Assembly: GCF_002355835.1 (NCBI RefSeq)
Contig: NZ_AP017459.1
Coordinates: 930,001 to 994,000 of the forward strand
Direction of reading: 5' to 3'
DNA: 64,000 nt
Source of the DNA: Candidatus Endomicrobiellum trichonymphae
Lineage (GTDB): Bacteria > Elusimicrobiota > Endomicrobiia > Endomicrobiales > Endomicrobiaceae
Positions 1 to 10,473 of this stretch are shown here, one piece after another. Every line of letters begins with the position of its first letter. Within the stretch, counting starts at the first letter, position 1. Both the position numbers and the translations under genes were made by a program. Under the pieces are notes generated by a model. That model did no database searches and had not been told where the DNA came from. It worked only from the letters and a program-made list of their open reading frames with translations.

Positions 1-636
1 GCCGGTCCCGCAGGCTAAAGTCTCATCCTCAACACCTCTTTCATAAGTGCGCACAAGAAGAGTATTGTCTTTTATAACTTTTACGAAATTAACATTTGTA
101 CCTGCAGGAGCAAAAGTTTTATGACGCCTTATGGCTCTCCCGTACCCAAAAACATCAATCTTTTCAATATCGTCAACAAATATGACTACATGCGGAACAC
201 CGGTATTTATAAAATTGACATCAAACTCTTTCCCATTGACTTCAACTTTTATATCTTTTTTAAAATCCCTAGGATTGTATAAATCAAGTCTTACTCTGTC
301 TTCCGGTAAAATTTCGGCGTTTATAACTCCTGCATCAGTTTCAAAAACCATTTTTAAATTTGCAACACACAAATCATAAGCAAATTTTGCAATAGATCTC
401 CCTCCATTTCCGCACATAGAAGCATAAGATCCGTCAGAGTTAAAATATTTCATTTTAAAATCTTTGCAAGCGCTTTTCTCAAGTAAAATTAAACCATCGG
501 CACCGATTGAATATTTTCTGTCACAGAGTTTTTTTGCAAGAGCCTGACAGTCTTCTTGGGCAATTATATTTTCTCTGTTGTCTATCAAAATAAAATCATT
601 TCCGGCAGCAGTAAGTTTTGAAAAATTTATATCCAT
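1..636 (-). CDS. dapF: Diaminopimelate epimerase, 3' end beyond window
   Basis: Converts LL- to meso-diaminopimelate in the cytoplasm, the last step before lysine or peptidoglycan use. Read from ATG at 636, the product begins MDINFSKLTAAGNDFILID, the family N-terminus. The first catalytic cysteine lies in MCGNGGRSIA (codons about 74-83). The second lies in LACGTG at the very edge of the window, so about 212 codons are present and the last 60 or so are missing. No frameshift is seen. lysA, the next enzyme of the pathway, lies directly upstream on the same strand about 200 bases away, so the two probably belong to one lysine/DAP unit. The identification is secure; only the C-terminus is unseen. 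Confidence 0.95.
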   Translation of the reverse strand, partial: MDINFSKLTAAGNDFILIDNRENIIAQEDCQALAKKLCDRKYSIGADGLILLEKSACKDFKMKYFNSDGSYASMCGNGGRSIAKFAYDLCVANLKMVFETDAGVINAEILPEDRVRLDLYNPRDFKKDIKVEVNGKEFDVNFINTGVPHVVIFVDDIEKIDVFGYGRAIRRHKTFAPAGTNVNFVKVIKDNTLLVRTYERGVEDETLACGTG

Positions 637-699
637 TTTTATCTCTTTCTCTTGTCATGGTAAAAGACTTTATTTTCGAAATATCCGTATTCTTGTCTT

Positions 700-757
700 T
701 ACTATGACACCGAAAAGCAAAACAACTTTGTCTTGAAATCTTAAAGCATCCAGTCTT
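700..757. repeat. Dispersed intergenic repeat, copy A
   Basis: Bases 700-731 match 10312-10343 at 29 of 32 positions, including the exact 20-mer GAAAAGCAAAACAACTTTGT. A second block, ATCCAGTCTT at 748-757, is also found in the copy near 12.2 kb. It lies in the dapF-lysA gap and encodes nothing. It looks like a short non-coding dispersed element. Confidence 0.6.
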
Positions 758-834
758 CTATACTTAATACTTTGTTCAAAGTCCTCAGTCTTTCATAACG
801 ACAGGTTTCTTTACTACCTTGAAACGGCAACTCC

Positions 835-2067
835 TCAAACCTCGTTCAACAACAAATCCTCATATTTTGCTCTTTTTCTTATTAACATGGTTTTGTCACC
901 ATTAACTAAAACTTCCGCGAGTAAAGGTCTAGAATTATATTCCGACGACATCGCAAATCCATAAGCGCCGGCACAAGTTATAAGAAGATATCCGCCCTGC
1001 TCCACAAAAGGAAGCATTCTGTCTTTACCCATAAAGTCGCCGCTTTCGCATATAGGTCCCACAACATCGGTTTTAACTTTTTTATCATTTGTCATTTTTA
1101 CAGGCAAAATCTCGTGATAAGCTTCATATAAAGTAGGTCTTATTAAATCGTTCATTCCAGCGTCGGTAATAAGAAAACTTTTTCCACCCGAAATCTTCCT
1201 ATATATAACTTTCACAAGAAGATGCCCAGCATTTGCTATTATTGAACGACCAGGTTCAAAAATAAATTTCTTATTTTCGTCAAACACCGGAAAAAGTTCT
1301 GAAATCAGCTGCTTAGGAGACGGAGCTTTTTGATCTTTTTTATATTCGATACCGAGACCTCCGCCGAAGTTTACGTACTCAAGTTTTATGCCGTTCTTTT
1401 CCACGATGTTAACAATCTTTTTTATTTTCTGCGCCGCAAGCCTAAACGAATCGATATCCAAAATCTGCGAACCGATATGCGAATGTATCCCGAGAATTTC
1501 AATATTTTTCTTTTGCTTTGCAACTAAATACGCTTTCACCGCTTCTTCGTAAGGAATACCAAACTTTGTTCCTTTTTTGCCAGTAATTATATAAGAATGA
1601 GTATCAGGATCAACATGAGGATTTATTCGGAATGCAATTTTTGCTTTAATTTTAATTTTAGCGGCTATTTTATCTATCGCATCAAGCTCCTCAAAAGATT
1701 CAACGTTAAACATAAAAATTCTACTTTTTAAAGCATATTCTACTTCTTCTGCAGTTTTACCTACGCCCGCATAGACTATCTTTGATGGATCAAAATCTGC
1801 TTTTAAACATCTGTATATTTCGCCACCGGAAGTTGTATCTGCTCCGGCTCCGAGTTTAGCAAGCAGCTTTAAAATCGTTCCATTTGAATTTGTTTTACAG
1901 GCAAAACATATAAGCCCTTCTCTGGAACCTAGCGCTTTTTTATAGTTTTCAAAGTTAGTCACAATCTTACTCTTTGAATAAACATAGGTGCTGGTCTTAT
2001 ACTTTTTTGCAATATCTGATAATTTTACCTGTTCGATATACAAATCATTCCCTTCAAATTGAGGCAT
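835..2067 (-). CDS. lysA: Diaminopimelate decarboxylase
   Basis: PLP enzyme that decarboxylates meso-diaminopimelate to lysine; fold type III (alanine-racemase-like TIM barrel). The 410 aa length is normal. Visible motifs in order: FACKTNSNG with the Schiff-base lysine (about residue 58), HSHIGSQI, the phosphate-binding GGGLGIEY (about 235), FEPGRSII (about 270) and ICESGD, which supplies the active-site cysteine (about 340). The start ATG at 2067 has a strong GGAGG four bases upstream. The gene is intact. With dapF just downstream it indicates retained lysine synthesis, useful to a host that cannot make it. Confidence 0.97.
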   Translation of the reverse strand: MPQFEGNDLYIEQVKLSDIAKKYKTSTYVYSKSKIVTNFENYKKALGSREGLICFACKTNSNGTILKLLAKLGAGADTTSGGEIYRCLKADFDPSKIVYAGVGKTAEEVEYALKSRIFMFNVESFEELDAIDKIAAKIKIKAKIAFRINPHVDPDTHSYIITGKKGTKFGIPYEEAVKAYLVAKQKKNIEILGIHSHIGSQILDIDSFRLAAQKIKKIVNIVEKNGIKLEYVNFGGGLGIEYKKDQKAPSPKQLISELFPVFDENKKFIFEPGRSIIANAGHLLVKVIYRKISGGKSFLITDAGMNDLIRPTLYEAYHEILPVKMTNDKKVKTDVVGPICESGDFMGKDRMLPFVEQGGYLLITCAGAYGFAMSSEYNSRPLLAEVLVNGDKTMLIRKRAKYEDLLLNEV

Positions 2068-2199
2068 TTTCCCTCCGCTTCCTCTTTAACTCCCACATTA
2101 TTTATGACAGTATTTTACCAAAATCTTGCATTTACTGTCAAAAAAATCACTTCCGCACAAGGTTGCGCTTTACCGCTATTTCACCGGCAAATATTAAGA

Positions 2200-3240
2200 A
2201 GGATAGACAATGAATAAGGAATGCGTATCTGGGCTGCAGATTTTAAAGAGCGGCTGGAAAAGAACGAAGCTGAAAACTGCAGCAGTTTTATTTTTATTTT
2301 TAGCCGCATCAATTTTCGCGGAAATTTCATTAATTCTTAAAAAAACGTTCGTCTGATGATGAAATTCCGCCAATATCAATTTCATAGGCGAAAAAAAATA
2401 AAACGCAAGTGGCAACATAAGGCATAAAATCTATCAAGCAGAGAGTTCTCCATCAGTCAAAGCTCTTTCCTGAATACGTATTTGCCTGCATAAGAGTCGC
2501 AAACACATTATTAACCTTGTTTTTAGCTATATCAGTAGCTGCGAAAACAGCGATAATAATACCTGCGTTAAAAATCTTTGTGCCATTTTTACGGAATATT
2601 TTCTACAAGCCCACTATCAACCAAATAACGCTGTCTGTATTCAACAGGCTTAAAAACACCGGGAATTGCAACGCTCGTTCTTGCGGAAAAACCGACACTT
2701 CTTTCTTTCAGCAAAATCTTTCTCCAGTATTTAAGTCGGTAGCAGCGCGAACCAAAGACGTTTGTAGTTGACTAAAACTTATTTCTCATATATTCTCGCT
2801 TATAAATTTTTCAAGTCTTTCATTGGAAAAAAGATTTTCACTTAAAACATACTTATCAGCGACGTATATCTGAAATTTGAGATATCTTTCCAGCATATAT
2901 CCCTTACAAGCTTTTCAACAGATCACCAGCACAGTAAAAAGCTCCGACTATTGAACCTATGCTTGTGCCTATAACTAAATCAATCAGAATTCACTTTTCA
3001 TGAAGCACGCGTAAAACGCCTATGTAGGAGTTCCTCTTGCTCCGTTGCCTAACACAAGTGCTATTTTAGGTCTTTTTTCTTTTAGAGCTATCTCTGCTTT
3101 ACGTCACAAAGTTCCTACTAGAAAATCCTCTTCGTCAAAAACAGAAGCACCACCACATTATTGTCGGAACAATAAAAAAGCGTTAAAAACAAAAGGATTA
3201 CGGCTAGAAAACGGATTTTTCTAATAAGAATCAAGCTCGA
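2200..3240 (-). pseudogene. Patatin-like phospholipase, degenerate
   Basis: No long reading frame survives, but pieces in different minus-strand frames line up with a patatin/RssA-type lipid hydrolase. A hydrophobic leader-like stretch (about 3230-3150) is followed by KIALVLGNGARGT, the glycine-rich oxyanion motif (about 3070-3030). Next comes VIGTSIGSIVGAFY carrying the serine in G-T-S-x-G-S (about 2970-2930). Further on are VAIPGVFKPVEYRQ and VDSGLVENIP, the Asp-Gly/Ser part of the dyad (about 2660-2580). Several frameshifts and stops separate them, so no enzyme can be made. The order of motifs makes the family call fairly safe; the exact ends are not. Confidence 0.72.
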
Positions 3241-3885
3241 CTCCTACGGCAAACTCAATTGTAATAGCTTTTATTTAAATTGCGGATTATATCAATATCA
3301 GCTTTATTATAATATCCGTTTTTTTGAGCAACTTCTCATGAGACACTTGTTTTGCCCAGAAATTATATTCCAACAATGATCGTCTCACGTTGAGGTGCTT
3401 TTGCTCTTTCAATTGTCGATTCTCTTACTTTAATTCTTCCATGTTTGATTCTTGCCTGCCTCCGTCAAAGATAAGAATACTGGCATTGATTGATTAAAAC
3501 ACACAAACTACTTTCATAACTACTCCTACTGTACACTCCTGCATAATACTTATTGAAATATCGGGATATTCCTACAGCGAAAGCAGATTAAAAATCAGTC
3601 CGTCAAAAGTTTCCTGATACTGCGTCGCTCTTATTTCGGCAAGTCTATTCACAATTACAAAATCGCGACTATTAAGTGAGGATAAGTTTAAATTCAAATT
3701 AATGTTGTTGGGAAACACAGCAATCTTGATTCTTTAACTCTCTGTTTTGCATATTCAATATTCTCCATATATTCCAGTATATCGGGGATTTATTAACAAA
3801 GCTAGCTTAACGCTTGACACTTCAATCAGAACTTTTTCTACTCTACCTATAAGCAAAGTCAAGACAAAAAAGACTACAAACTTTC
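3241..3885 (-). pseudogene. Unrecognised remnant upstream of the patatin remnant
   Basis: There is no intact gene here. Minus-strand fragments read protein-like over short stretches, for example a frame near 3700-3590 containing SRDFVIVNRLAEIRATQYQE and one near 3470-3330. Stops and frame changes interrupt them every few dozen codons. I do not recognise the family. It may be the upstream partner of the phospholipase remnant or part of the same transcription unit. Confidence 0.35.
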
Positions 3886-5214
3886 TTATTTTAACTTCTG
3901 TTTAATATTATCTATCTGCCGCAAAACAGATTTTTCTGACGTCCCGCCGTAAGAAGTCTTCATATCAGCAATATTTTTTGCATCCAAATATTTGAATATG
4001 TCTTTTTTAAATATTTTTGAAAAGCCGTTGTATTCCTCAATAGAAAGTTCATTCAATGTCTTAGAATTTTTTCTACAATATAAAACAATATCTTTAACTA
4101 TGCCGTGAGCTGCCCTGAAAGGCACATTATTTTTCGCAAGATAATCAGCTATTTCAGTCGCTGCAATAAAACCTTTCTCCGTGCTTTTTAAAGCTCTTTC
4201 TCCGACAAATTCTAAACTTTCCGTCATTTCACTTATAACTTCAAGGCACATTTTAATATTGTCCAATGCGTCAAAAACAGGTGGCTTGTCCTCCTGTAAA
4301 TCTCTGTTATAAGCAAGCGGTAAAGATTTTATTATAGTAAGAAGCGCAATTAAATCGCCAAAAATTCTTCCTGATTTTCCTCTTATAACTTCGGCACAGT
4401 CCGGATTTCTTTTCTGCGGCATTATTGATGAACCCGATGTGAATTTGTCATCTATAGTTATATAACCGAATTCCGGATTCATCCATAAAATCATCTCTTC
4501 ACAAAACCTCGTCAAATGCAAAGCCGTTAAAGATACACAGAAAACAAATTCTGCGGCAAAATCCCTATCGCTTACAGCGTCCAGAGAATTTTCGCTTATA
4601 TTTTCAAAATCTAGAAGTTTGGCCGTATATTGTCTGTCAATATTGAAAGATGTTCCCGCCAAAGCAGCGCTTCCCAAAGGCAAAACATCAGTCCTTTTAT
4701 AACAGTCAGCAAGTCTTTCCCTGTCTCTTTGCATCATCCATGCATAAGCAAGAAGATGATGAGCCGCCAAAACCGGCTGGGCCGGCTGCAAATGCGTAAA
4801 ACCGGGCATCACAACATCAATATTTTCGCCTGCCTTTTCAACAAGCACTTTCTGAAAATTGTTTATAAGATTTTCAACAATTCCGATTTCCTGTTTTAAA
4901 TAAATTCTCAAATCAGCTACAACCTGATCATTTCTGCTTCTTGCAGTATGCATTTTACCGCCAACAGGTCCTATTCTCCGTATAAGTTCTCTTTCAACAG
5001 CATAATGTATATCTTCTTCCTCGGGAAATTTCCAGCCTTTCCCAATATCTTTTAAAATAGATGTCAATCCCGAAACAATTTTTCTGCCGTCCGAAGCACT
5101 TATAATTTTGGTTTTTATAAGCATCTTTGTATGAGCTATTGAGCCAGCAATGTCAACTTCCGCAAGCCTGTTGTCAAAAGAAAATGATCCTATAAACTGG
5201 TCAAAATTTTGCAT
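3886..5214 (-). CDS. argH: Argininosuccinate lyase
   Basis: Last enzyme of arginine synthesis, splitting argininosuccinate to arginine and fumarate; cytoplasmic homotetramer of the fumarase/aspartase superfamily. 442 aa, slightly short of the usual 455-465. Family motifs are present: TARSRNDQV (about residue 100), the HLQPAQP region (about 150) and the signature GSSIMPQKRNPD (about 275) with the catalytic serine loop. The ATG at 5214 follows GAGGAGTAATA. argJ and argC lie elsewhere in this window (52.9-55.1 kb), so arginine synthesis is dispersed but kept. argG is not adjacent. Confidence 0.97.
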   Translation of the reverse strand: MQNFDQFIGSFSFDNRLAEVDIAGSIAHTKMLIKTKIISASDGRKIVSGLTSILKDIGKGWKFPEEEDIHYAVERELIRRIGPVGGKMHTARSRNDQVVADLRIYLKQEIGIVENLINNFQKVLVEKAGENIDVVMPGFTHLQPAQPVLAAHHLLAYAWMMQRDRERLADCYKRTDVLPLGSAALAGTSFNIDRQYTAKLLDFENISENSLDAVSDRDFAAEFVFCVSLTALHLTRFCEEMILWMNPEFGYITIDDKFTSGSSIMPQKRNPDCAEVIRGKSGRIFGDLIALLTIIKSLPLAYNRDLQEDKPPVFDALDNIKMCLEVISEMTESLEFVGERALKSTEKGFIAATEIADYLAKNNVPFRAAHGIVKDIVLYCRKNSKTLNELSIEEYNGFSKIFKKDIFKYLDAKNIADMKTSYGGTSEKSVLRQIDNIKQKLK

Positions 5215-5642
5215 TATTACTCCTCAATATATTTATTTTTGTCTGTTATTTTTTCGCTTGCCACCCACAGCAACCGACGCTTACATTATTCCCGAACGCT
5301 TTTAGGCAATTTAATTTTAATTAGGAATCCGTTTTTTGCATTTGCGGAGATTATAATATATAAAAATCATAAATCAGACAAATCTTGTATCGATCAGATA
5401 TAATATTCCATTATCTTGTAACATAATCTATTGTTACAAACTTGCGACCTAGCCAGTTGCTTTTAGAAACTGTTCCGCTGCCAATAAAGCTTTATTCTAT
5501 ATCGGTCTTATACGCACCAAATTGCAGACAGTCTATAGAGTGCTTTGCTTCTCAACAGCAAACTCTTTAAAATCTTTTAAAACCAGCTTAAGTATTTTCA
5601 TTTTATTTTTTTGTTTCATTTATTTCATTTTCCTGCAGACAG
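5215..5642. other. Gene-free stretch between argH and tamB
   Basis: I see no convincing gene. A minus-strand frame around 5600-5460 looks protein-like for about 40 codons but is broken by stops and matches nothing I know. The part next to argH is AT-rich and presumably holds its promoter; no well-spaced -35/-10 pair stands out. Confidence 0.4.
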
Positions 5643-8600
5643 TTAGAAACGTATTTGATACTGAAGCATCAATCTTATGTCAGATCGGTGGAACCGCTCT
5701 AGGGACTTAAGTTCGTAGCTACCGACTAAACGCAAATTATTCATAAGTTTATATATGGCTTCTATTTCATGGCGAATATCAAGCTTTCTGTCAAACTTGT
5801 CAAAAGTAACCGAATACCCAAGAAGAATTTGATTTGTAAGATTTTTTTCAACTGAATATTTTTTGCCCGAAAATAAATTTGTAAATGCACGATCTTCCTT
5901 GCCGCAAACGTCGGCATCAGTCTGAACGTAAGAAACCCTAAAATTATCGATAAATCCGGTTTTACGTAAAATCATTTTTGCAAAAGGCGTTGTAAGCGAC
6001 TGATCGACTAAATGCAAAATCCACTGCTTCATACTAAAGCCCAATACATTCTTATCTACTTTTGCATCTAGCTCGACTTTTGGAACTTTTTCAATAGCTT
6101 CATTTAGACTGTCTTTTAAATAAAATCCTACGGATCCCTGCGATATCTTAGGTATTTCGGATCTGTCAATAGTCAGTTTTATAGTTTCTGATTTATCTCC
6201 CGTTTTTGAAAATATTGTCGTTTCCCCTTCAGCAGCGATATAAACCTTATTTTCGTCTACTGCGTCTATTATTTCTACTTTGGCATTCAGTATATTAAAT
6301 TCGAATCCGAGATAATCTATTCTGCCACTTGAAGTTTCAATTATTCCATTCATTTTCAGATTATTATAAGGACCTTCGATGTATAAAAAACCGTTTATCA
6401 ACGCACAAACAAAAGAATTTTCAAATCTTGTATTCTTTGCGGTTATTAATTTCAAGTTAAACTCGGTGTTTTCAGGAATAAAAAAGTCAATATCTTTATA
6501 TTCGTCGCCAATTCTAGGAAACGTAAAACGCGTATTTTCAAGCGAAATCAATCCTGAAACTTTAGGTTTTGCTGGGGGGCCCTGTATTCTAACGTCAAAA
6601 CTCAGATCGCCTGCGGAACAATCCTGCAGAAACAATTTAGATCCTACAACGCCCTGTACTATCGGCAGTTGCGGAACGCGTAAGAAAATTCCCTTATCAT
6701 CTGTAACAAACCTTATATCAAAATCCTTGATATTAAAATTGTCAAGTTTCAGCTGTCCGTAAATATTTAATTTTCCCGATCCGGACTTAAAATTAAATTT
6801 ATCAATTCTAATTAAATTTTCAATAATCGACATTTCAACAGACATATCCTTTCCCTCAGCAATATAATCCTTTGCTCTAAAAGATCCTCCTTTTATTAAA
6901 AGTCTGCCATTATTTTTGATTTTCTCATAAGTTCCCTCAAAAGCTCCTTTCAATAGCATTTCCCCGGAACGAGGATTAATATAGTCCTTAGAGAAATACT
7001 TTAAGATGTTTAATTTGTGATCTTCTATTTCATAAACAACATTTATAGGCTTCTTTCGCATTTTTTCGGACAAAGTTTTATCAAACCATAACGGAAAATC
7101 GCCCCGGGCAGATATGCTTACTCCATTCCGATTAAACACAGTAGCTTTTTTTATACGTGCGTAATTATCCGAGAAATTAACTTCAACGTTAAAATTATCA
7201 TATGGAACTTCCATTATAGATCCGTTTATCGAGGTTATTGATATATTCCCTTCAGGCCGACTGATATTACCAGATAAACTGACATCTATATCTGCATTTC
7301 CTCTCAAAATACCGGGCAAATTTAAAACATCATTTATAAAACACCAGTCAATATTTGAACCTTTTATCCCTAAATTGACAGAATCCTTTGAAAAATCCGC
7401 TCTTAAGCCTAAAGAAGTTTTATCCTTTGAAATATTAAATTCTTTTACGGATATGACATTACCGAAAACAATAAGACCTAAAGAACTATATAAATTTACG
7501 CCATTTGCTTTCTGCAAGAGCTCTAAAGTTCCGTCTTTAACAGTATAATCAAAGCAAGAAAAAGGTAATTTATGTCTGTTCAGCCAAAAATCTCGCAAAT
7601 CAATCGTTCCGCTGTATATGGAACCACCTTTTCTCTTTGTCATTTTGCCTGATAATTCTATATTACCCAATAAATTTACGGGACCTGCGTGAGCGTTAAT
7701 CAATAATAAATCAAGTCCGTATTTCCCACTTTCAATATTAAAAAAACCTTTGCCCATTTTTATTTCACTATCAAAAATTTTTGCGGAAACGCCGCCTACC
7801 ACAATATTGCCGCCACTTATTTCAACGTCGCATTTAACATCATTTAATTTTACAGTCTTTATATAAGCGCTTTTAGCCTCTAAAAACATTTTAAGATACT
7901 GCTTTCCTTCTTTTACAGTAAACAAGCCGCTGCCCGAAAAAATTCCCTTTACGAAAGTCTTAAAACCTACAAATACATTGATAATATTTTCAGTTAAATT
8001 CTCAACACTTAAAGAGAGAACGCCGCCGTTTAAATAATTCCCTTTAAGTGCAACTTTCATTTTATCCGCTGACAACGCAGCTCTGTTTACTTTAATGCTA
8101 TTGTTTTTGTATTCCAATTCAGACGAAAAAGAAAAAGGCTTAGATAAATATTTCCCTCTTTTTATAAAAGCCAAAATTTTAACATCAGGATTATCCAGTC
8201 TACCGGAAAATTTTACGGTAGAACTCAAAAATCCGGATACCCCGGCATAAATACCTTTAATATTCGTATTTTTAAAGTAAAGACTTCCTGAAATTTTATT
8301 TTTTTTAAAATCCGCTATTGCGGATGCTTCTATGTTGTTGCCGGATTTTAAATTGGAAATTTCAAGTTTCTTTGTTGAAATAGTCACATCTGCCAAAATA
8401 TTTCCAAGAGATACTCCGGATATGCTGGCACCCGTACTTTCAATGACACCCTTAATTTCGTTGTTGCCGCTTAAGCTGCCCTGAAATGCTGCATATCCGC
8501 TTACTTTTATCCTGCCTACATTAATGTCTTTTAGATTAACGTAAAGCGAAGAAACCGGATTTGTTTCCGTAAAACCAAGCAGTCCTTTTATATCGGCTGT

Positions 8601-10250
8601 AATTTCGTCAGAATAATTTTTTAAAACAAAACGTTCTATGTTTATCCTGTTTAAATTTATATCACCTTTAGCTTCAAATTTCTTAAATTTATTACCATAT
8701 ATCGTCACATCAAAAACCTTGATATCAAATTCTGTCACTGAGCCTCTTTCATACTTTATGCGTCCGCTTGCAATTCCCGAAACGTCATATTTCGAGTATC
8801 CGCAGATGCGCAGTATATTCAAAACGTCAACGTTGACGAATTTAAAGTCTGTTGAAATTATTTCACCGCTTTTTATAATATTACTTAAGGTAATAGAATT
8901 GTCACTTTTATAAAAATTAAAAACATACATATTATTATTTTTTGTTATACTCCCTTTCATATCTGCGGACTCTATACCTGACGCAGTGAAATTTCTGATC
9001 GAAAAATCAATATGTCCGGAAATTTCGTCCATTGCACCCAAAATATTAATGATTCCTTTGGCGGATTTTTCTATAAAAGGGATGTATGCAACATCAATAT
9101 TTTTCATATCCGCCGTAACTTCTCCGGTTTTCATATTGCCTCTAACCGTTCCCGCTGTTTTATTTTTAATTATGAGTTTTGCTTCATAATCTCCGCCTTT
9201 TGTATAATCGATTTCAATTTTCCCGCCGCGTCCGTATGTGCATAACATACTGTAAATGCCACCACGATTTTTTGTTCCTGATAAATTAAAATTTCCTAAT
9301 TTAAATCCGAAACCGACTAAATCCGTTACGTTTAATCCGAATACGGATATGCTGTATTGTTCTTTAAAATTTAAACTAATATCTCCAGACATACTTTTAT
9401 TGGTTTTTGAAATGTCAATTTCGGGTTTAGCTTCAGTTGCACTGCCTGAGAAAGAATTAAACTCAAATTTCCCAAAGCCTCCCACTAAATTTATTTTATA
9501 GGCATCTCTAATCTTTGAAAAACTGCCCGAAGGAGCGATTAACTTAAATCCGCTATATATCAGTTTTTCAACCGTAATATTTTGAGTAATACTCAAAGAC
9601 GACAAATCAATAGTTCCAGTCGACTTTAAAAGCATATCTATCTTATTTTTTGCGGTAAAAGCCGACGAAGTGTTAAAAATATTACCTTTCGCGCGGTCAA
9701 TGCGTGAACTGACCTTGACCGGAATACCTAAGGCACATATAACAGACTCTAAAGTGATTTTATCATGATTTATCAGTATATCTGCATCTATAATTTTTAA
9801 AAGTCTGCTGTTATCATTTTTAACTACGGCTTCATCTACAAATATTGCAATTTCAGATTTAGGAAGTTCAAGATCAACACTCCTCTTATCTGACGAAACA
9901 TTTTTATCTTTATGATTCTCGTTTAAAGAAATTTCTAGTTTTGATATATTTATTTGGCTTATGCAGTTTAATGGAGCAGTGATATGAACGAAAAATTTTA
10001 CAGGACTTAACTTGAACGTTATTTTCTGGATCGCAATCATATTATCCATGTCTACGTTTGCAAACGTAATACTGAAAGGCAAAATATAAAAATTATCAAA
10101 TTTTACTTCATATCCAGTTTTGTCGCTAATATATTTTTGGATAAAAGGCACAAATATGAAAGCTCTGGCATAGTATAACGAAACCAGCACAACTAAAACA
10201 ACAAGTACATATATTGTGTATTTAAAAGATCTGCACATACCTTCCTTCAT
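5643..10250 (-). CDS. tamB: TamB/AsmA-like inner-membrane bridge protein
   Basis: At 1535 aa this is the largest gene of the window. It has one N-terminal membrane anchor (residues about 10-30, rich in V and L after a basic SFK). A very long body of repeating 20-30 residue beta segments with many N, K, G, S and D follows. The C-terminal third resembles the DUF490/TamB domain (for example the runs around VQGVVGSKLFLQD and YLGFEFNILNAKVEI). Such proteins are thought to form a hydrophobic groove across the periplasm that moves phospholipids to, and helps assemble, the outer membrane. Normally a BamA/TamA-type protein is next door; here the neighbours are argH and ilvE. It is intact despite its size, so it is under selection. 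The start could be the second Met (codon 5). Confidence 0.85.
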   Translation of the reverse strand: MKEGMCRSFKYTIYVLVVLVVLVSLYYARAFIFVPFIQKYISDKTGYEVKFDNFYILPFSITFANVDMDNMIAIQKITFKLSPVKFFVHITAPLNCISQINISKLEISLNENHKDKNVSSDKRSVDLELPKSEIAIFVDEAVVKNDNSRLLKIIDADILINHDKITLESVICALGIPVKVSSRIDRAKGNIFNTSSAFTAKNKIDMLLKSTGTIDLSSLSITQNITVEKLIYSGFKLIAPSGSFSKIRDAYKINLVGGFGKFEFNSFSGSATEAKPEIDISKTNKSMSGDISLNFKEQYSISVFGLNVTDLVGFGFKLGNFNLSGTKNRGGIYSMLCTYGRGGKIEIDYTKGGDYEAKLIIKNKTAGTVRGNMKTGEVTADMKNIDVAYIPFIEKSAKGIINILGAMDEISGHIDFSIRNFTASGIESADMKGSITKNNNMYVFNFYKSDNSITLSNIIKSGEIISTDFKFVNVDVLNILRICGYSKYDVSGIASGRIKYERGSVTEFDIKVFDVTIYGNKFKKFEAKGDINLNRINIERFVLKNYSDEITADIKGLLGFTETNPVSSLYVNLKDINVGRIKVSGYAAFQGSLSGNNEIKGVIESTGASISGVSLGNILADVTISTKKLEISNLKSGNNIEASAIADFKKNKISGSLYFKNTNIKGIYAGVSGFLSSTVKFSGRLDNPDVKILAFIKRGKYLSKPFSFSSELEYKNNSIKVNRAALSADKMKVALKGNYLNGGVLSLSVENLTENIINVFVGFKTFVKGIFSGSGLFTVKEGKQYLKMFLEAKSAYIKTVKLNDVKCDVEISGGNIVVGGVSAKIFDSEIKMGKGFFNIESGKYGLDLLLINAHAGPVNLLGNIELSGKMTKRKGGSIYSGTIDLRDFWLNRHKLPFSCFDYTVKDGTLELLQKANGVNLYSSLGLIVFGNVISVKEFNISKDKTSLGLRADFSKDSVNLGIKGSNIDWCFINDVLNLPGILRGNADIDVSLSGNISRPEGNISITSINGSIMEVPYDNFNVEVNFSDNYARIKKATVFNRNGVSISARGDFPLWFDKTLSEKMRKKPINVVYEIEDHKLNILKYFSKDYINPRSGEMLLKGAFEGTYEKIKNNGRLLIKGGSFRAKDYIAEGKDMSVEMSIIENLIRIDKFNFKSGSGKLNIYGQLKLDNFNIKDFDIRFVTDDKGIFLRVPQLPIVQGVVGSKLFLQDCSAGDLSFDVRIQGPPAKPKVSGLISLENTRFTFPRIGDEYKDIDFFIPENTEFNLKLITAKNTRFENSFVCALINGFLYIEGPYNNLKMNGIIETSSGRIDYLGFEFNILNAKVEIIDAVDENKVYIAAEGETTIFSKTGDKSETIKLTIDRSEIPKISQGSVGFYLKDSLNEAIEKVPKVELDAKVDKNVLGFSMKQWILHLVDQSLTTPFAKMILRKTGFIDNFRVSYVQTDADVCGKEDRAFTNLFSGKKYSVEKNLTNQILLGYSVTFDKFDRKLDIRHEIEAIYKLMNNLRLVGSYELKSLERFHRSDIRLMLQYQIRF

Positions 10251-10311
10251 ACCTTTGCCGTCATAACAAACAGACTCAAGCTCAGAACTTGTTTTAGGAT
10301 ATGCTGCTTTC

Positions 10312-10343
10312 TACTATTACTCTGAAAAGCAAAACAACTTTGT
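10312..10343. repeat. Dispersed intergenic repeat, copy B
   Basis: It matches 700-731 at 29 of 32 positions with a shared exact 20-mer at 10324-10343. It sits between ilvE and tamB, in the same orientation relative to the flanking minus-strand genes as copy A. Confidence 0.6.
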
Positions 10344-10473
10344 TTATAAGCATTTGAATACCGAATACTTCAGAGATTTTGTCTTCTCAGTATGATAGAT
10401 GAACAATGAGTGCTGAATCACTACCCCACTTAAATAGCCGAAGATGACATTGCTAATAACAAAAGAAAATCTA

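Noticed and set aside
131-379. Plus-strand open frame of 82 codons
   Set aside because: It is the antisense shadow of dapF, whose motifs and composition are unmistakable on the minus strand.
2194-2418. Minus-strand frame of 74 codons
   Set aside because: At most the worn C-terminal end of the patatin remnant; no start signal and no independent family match.
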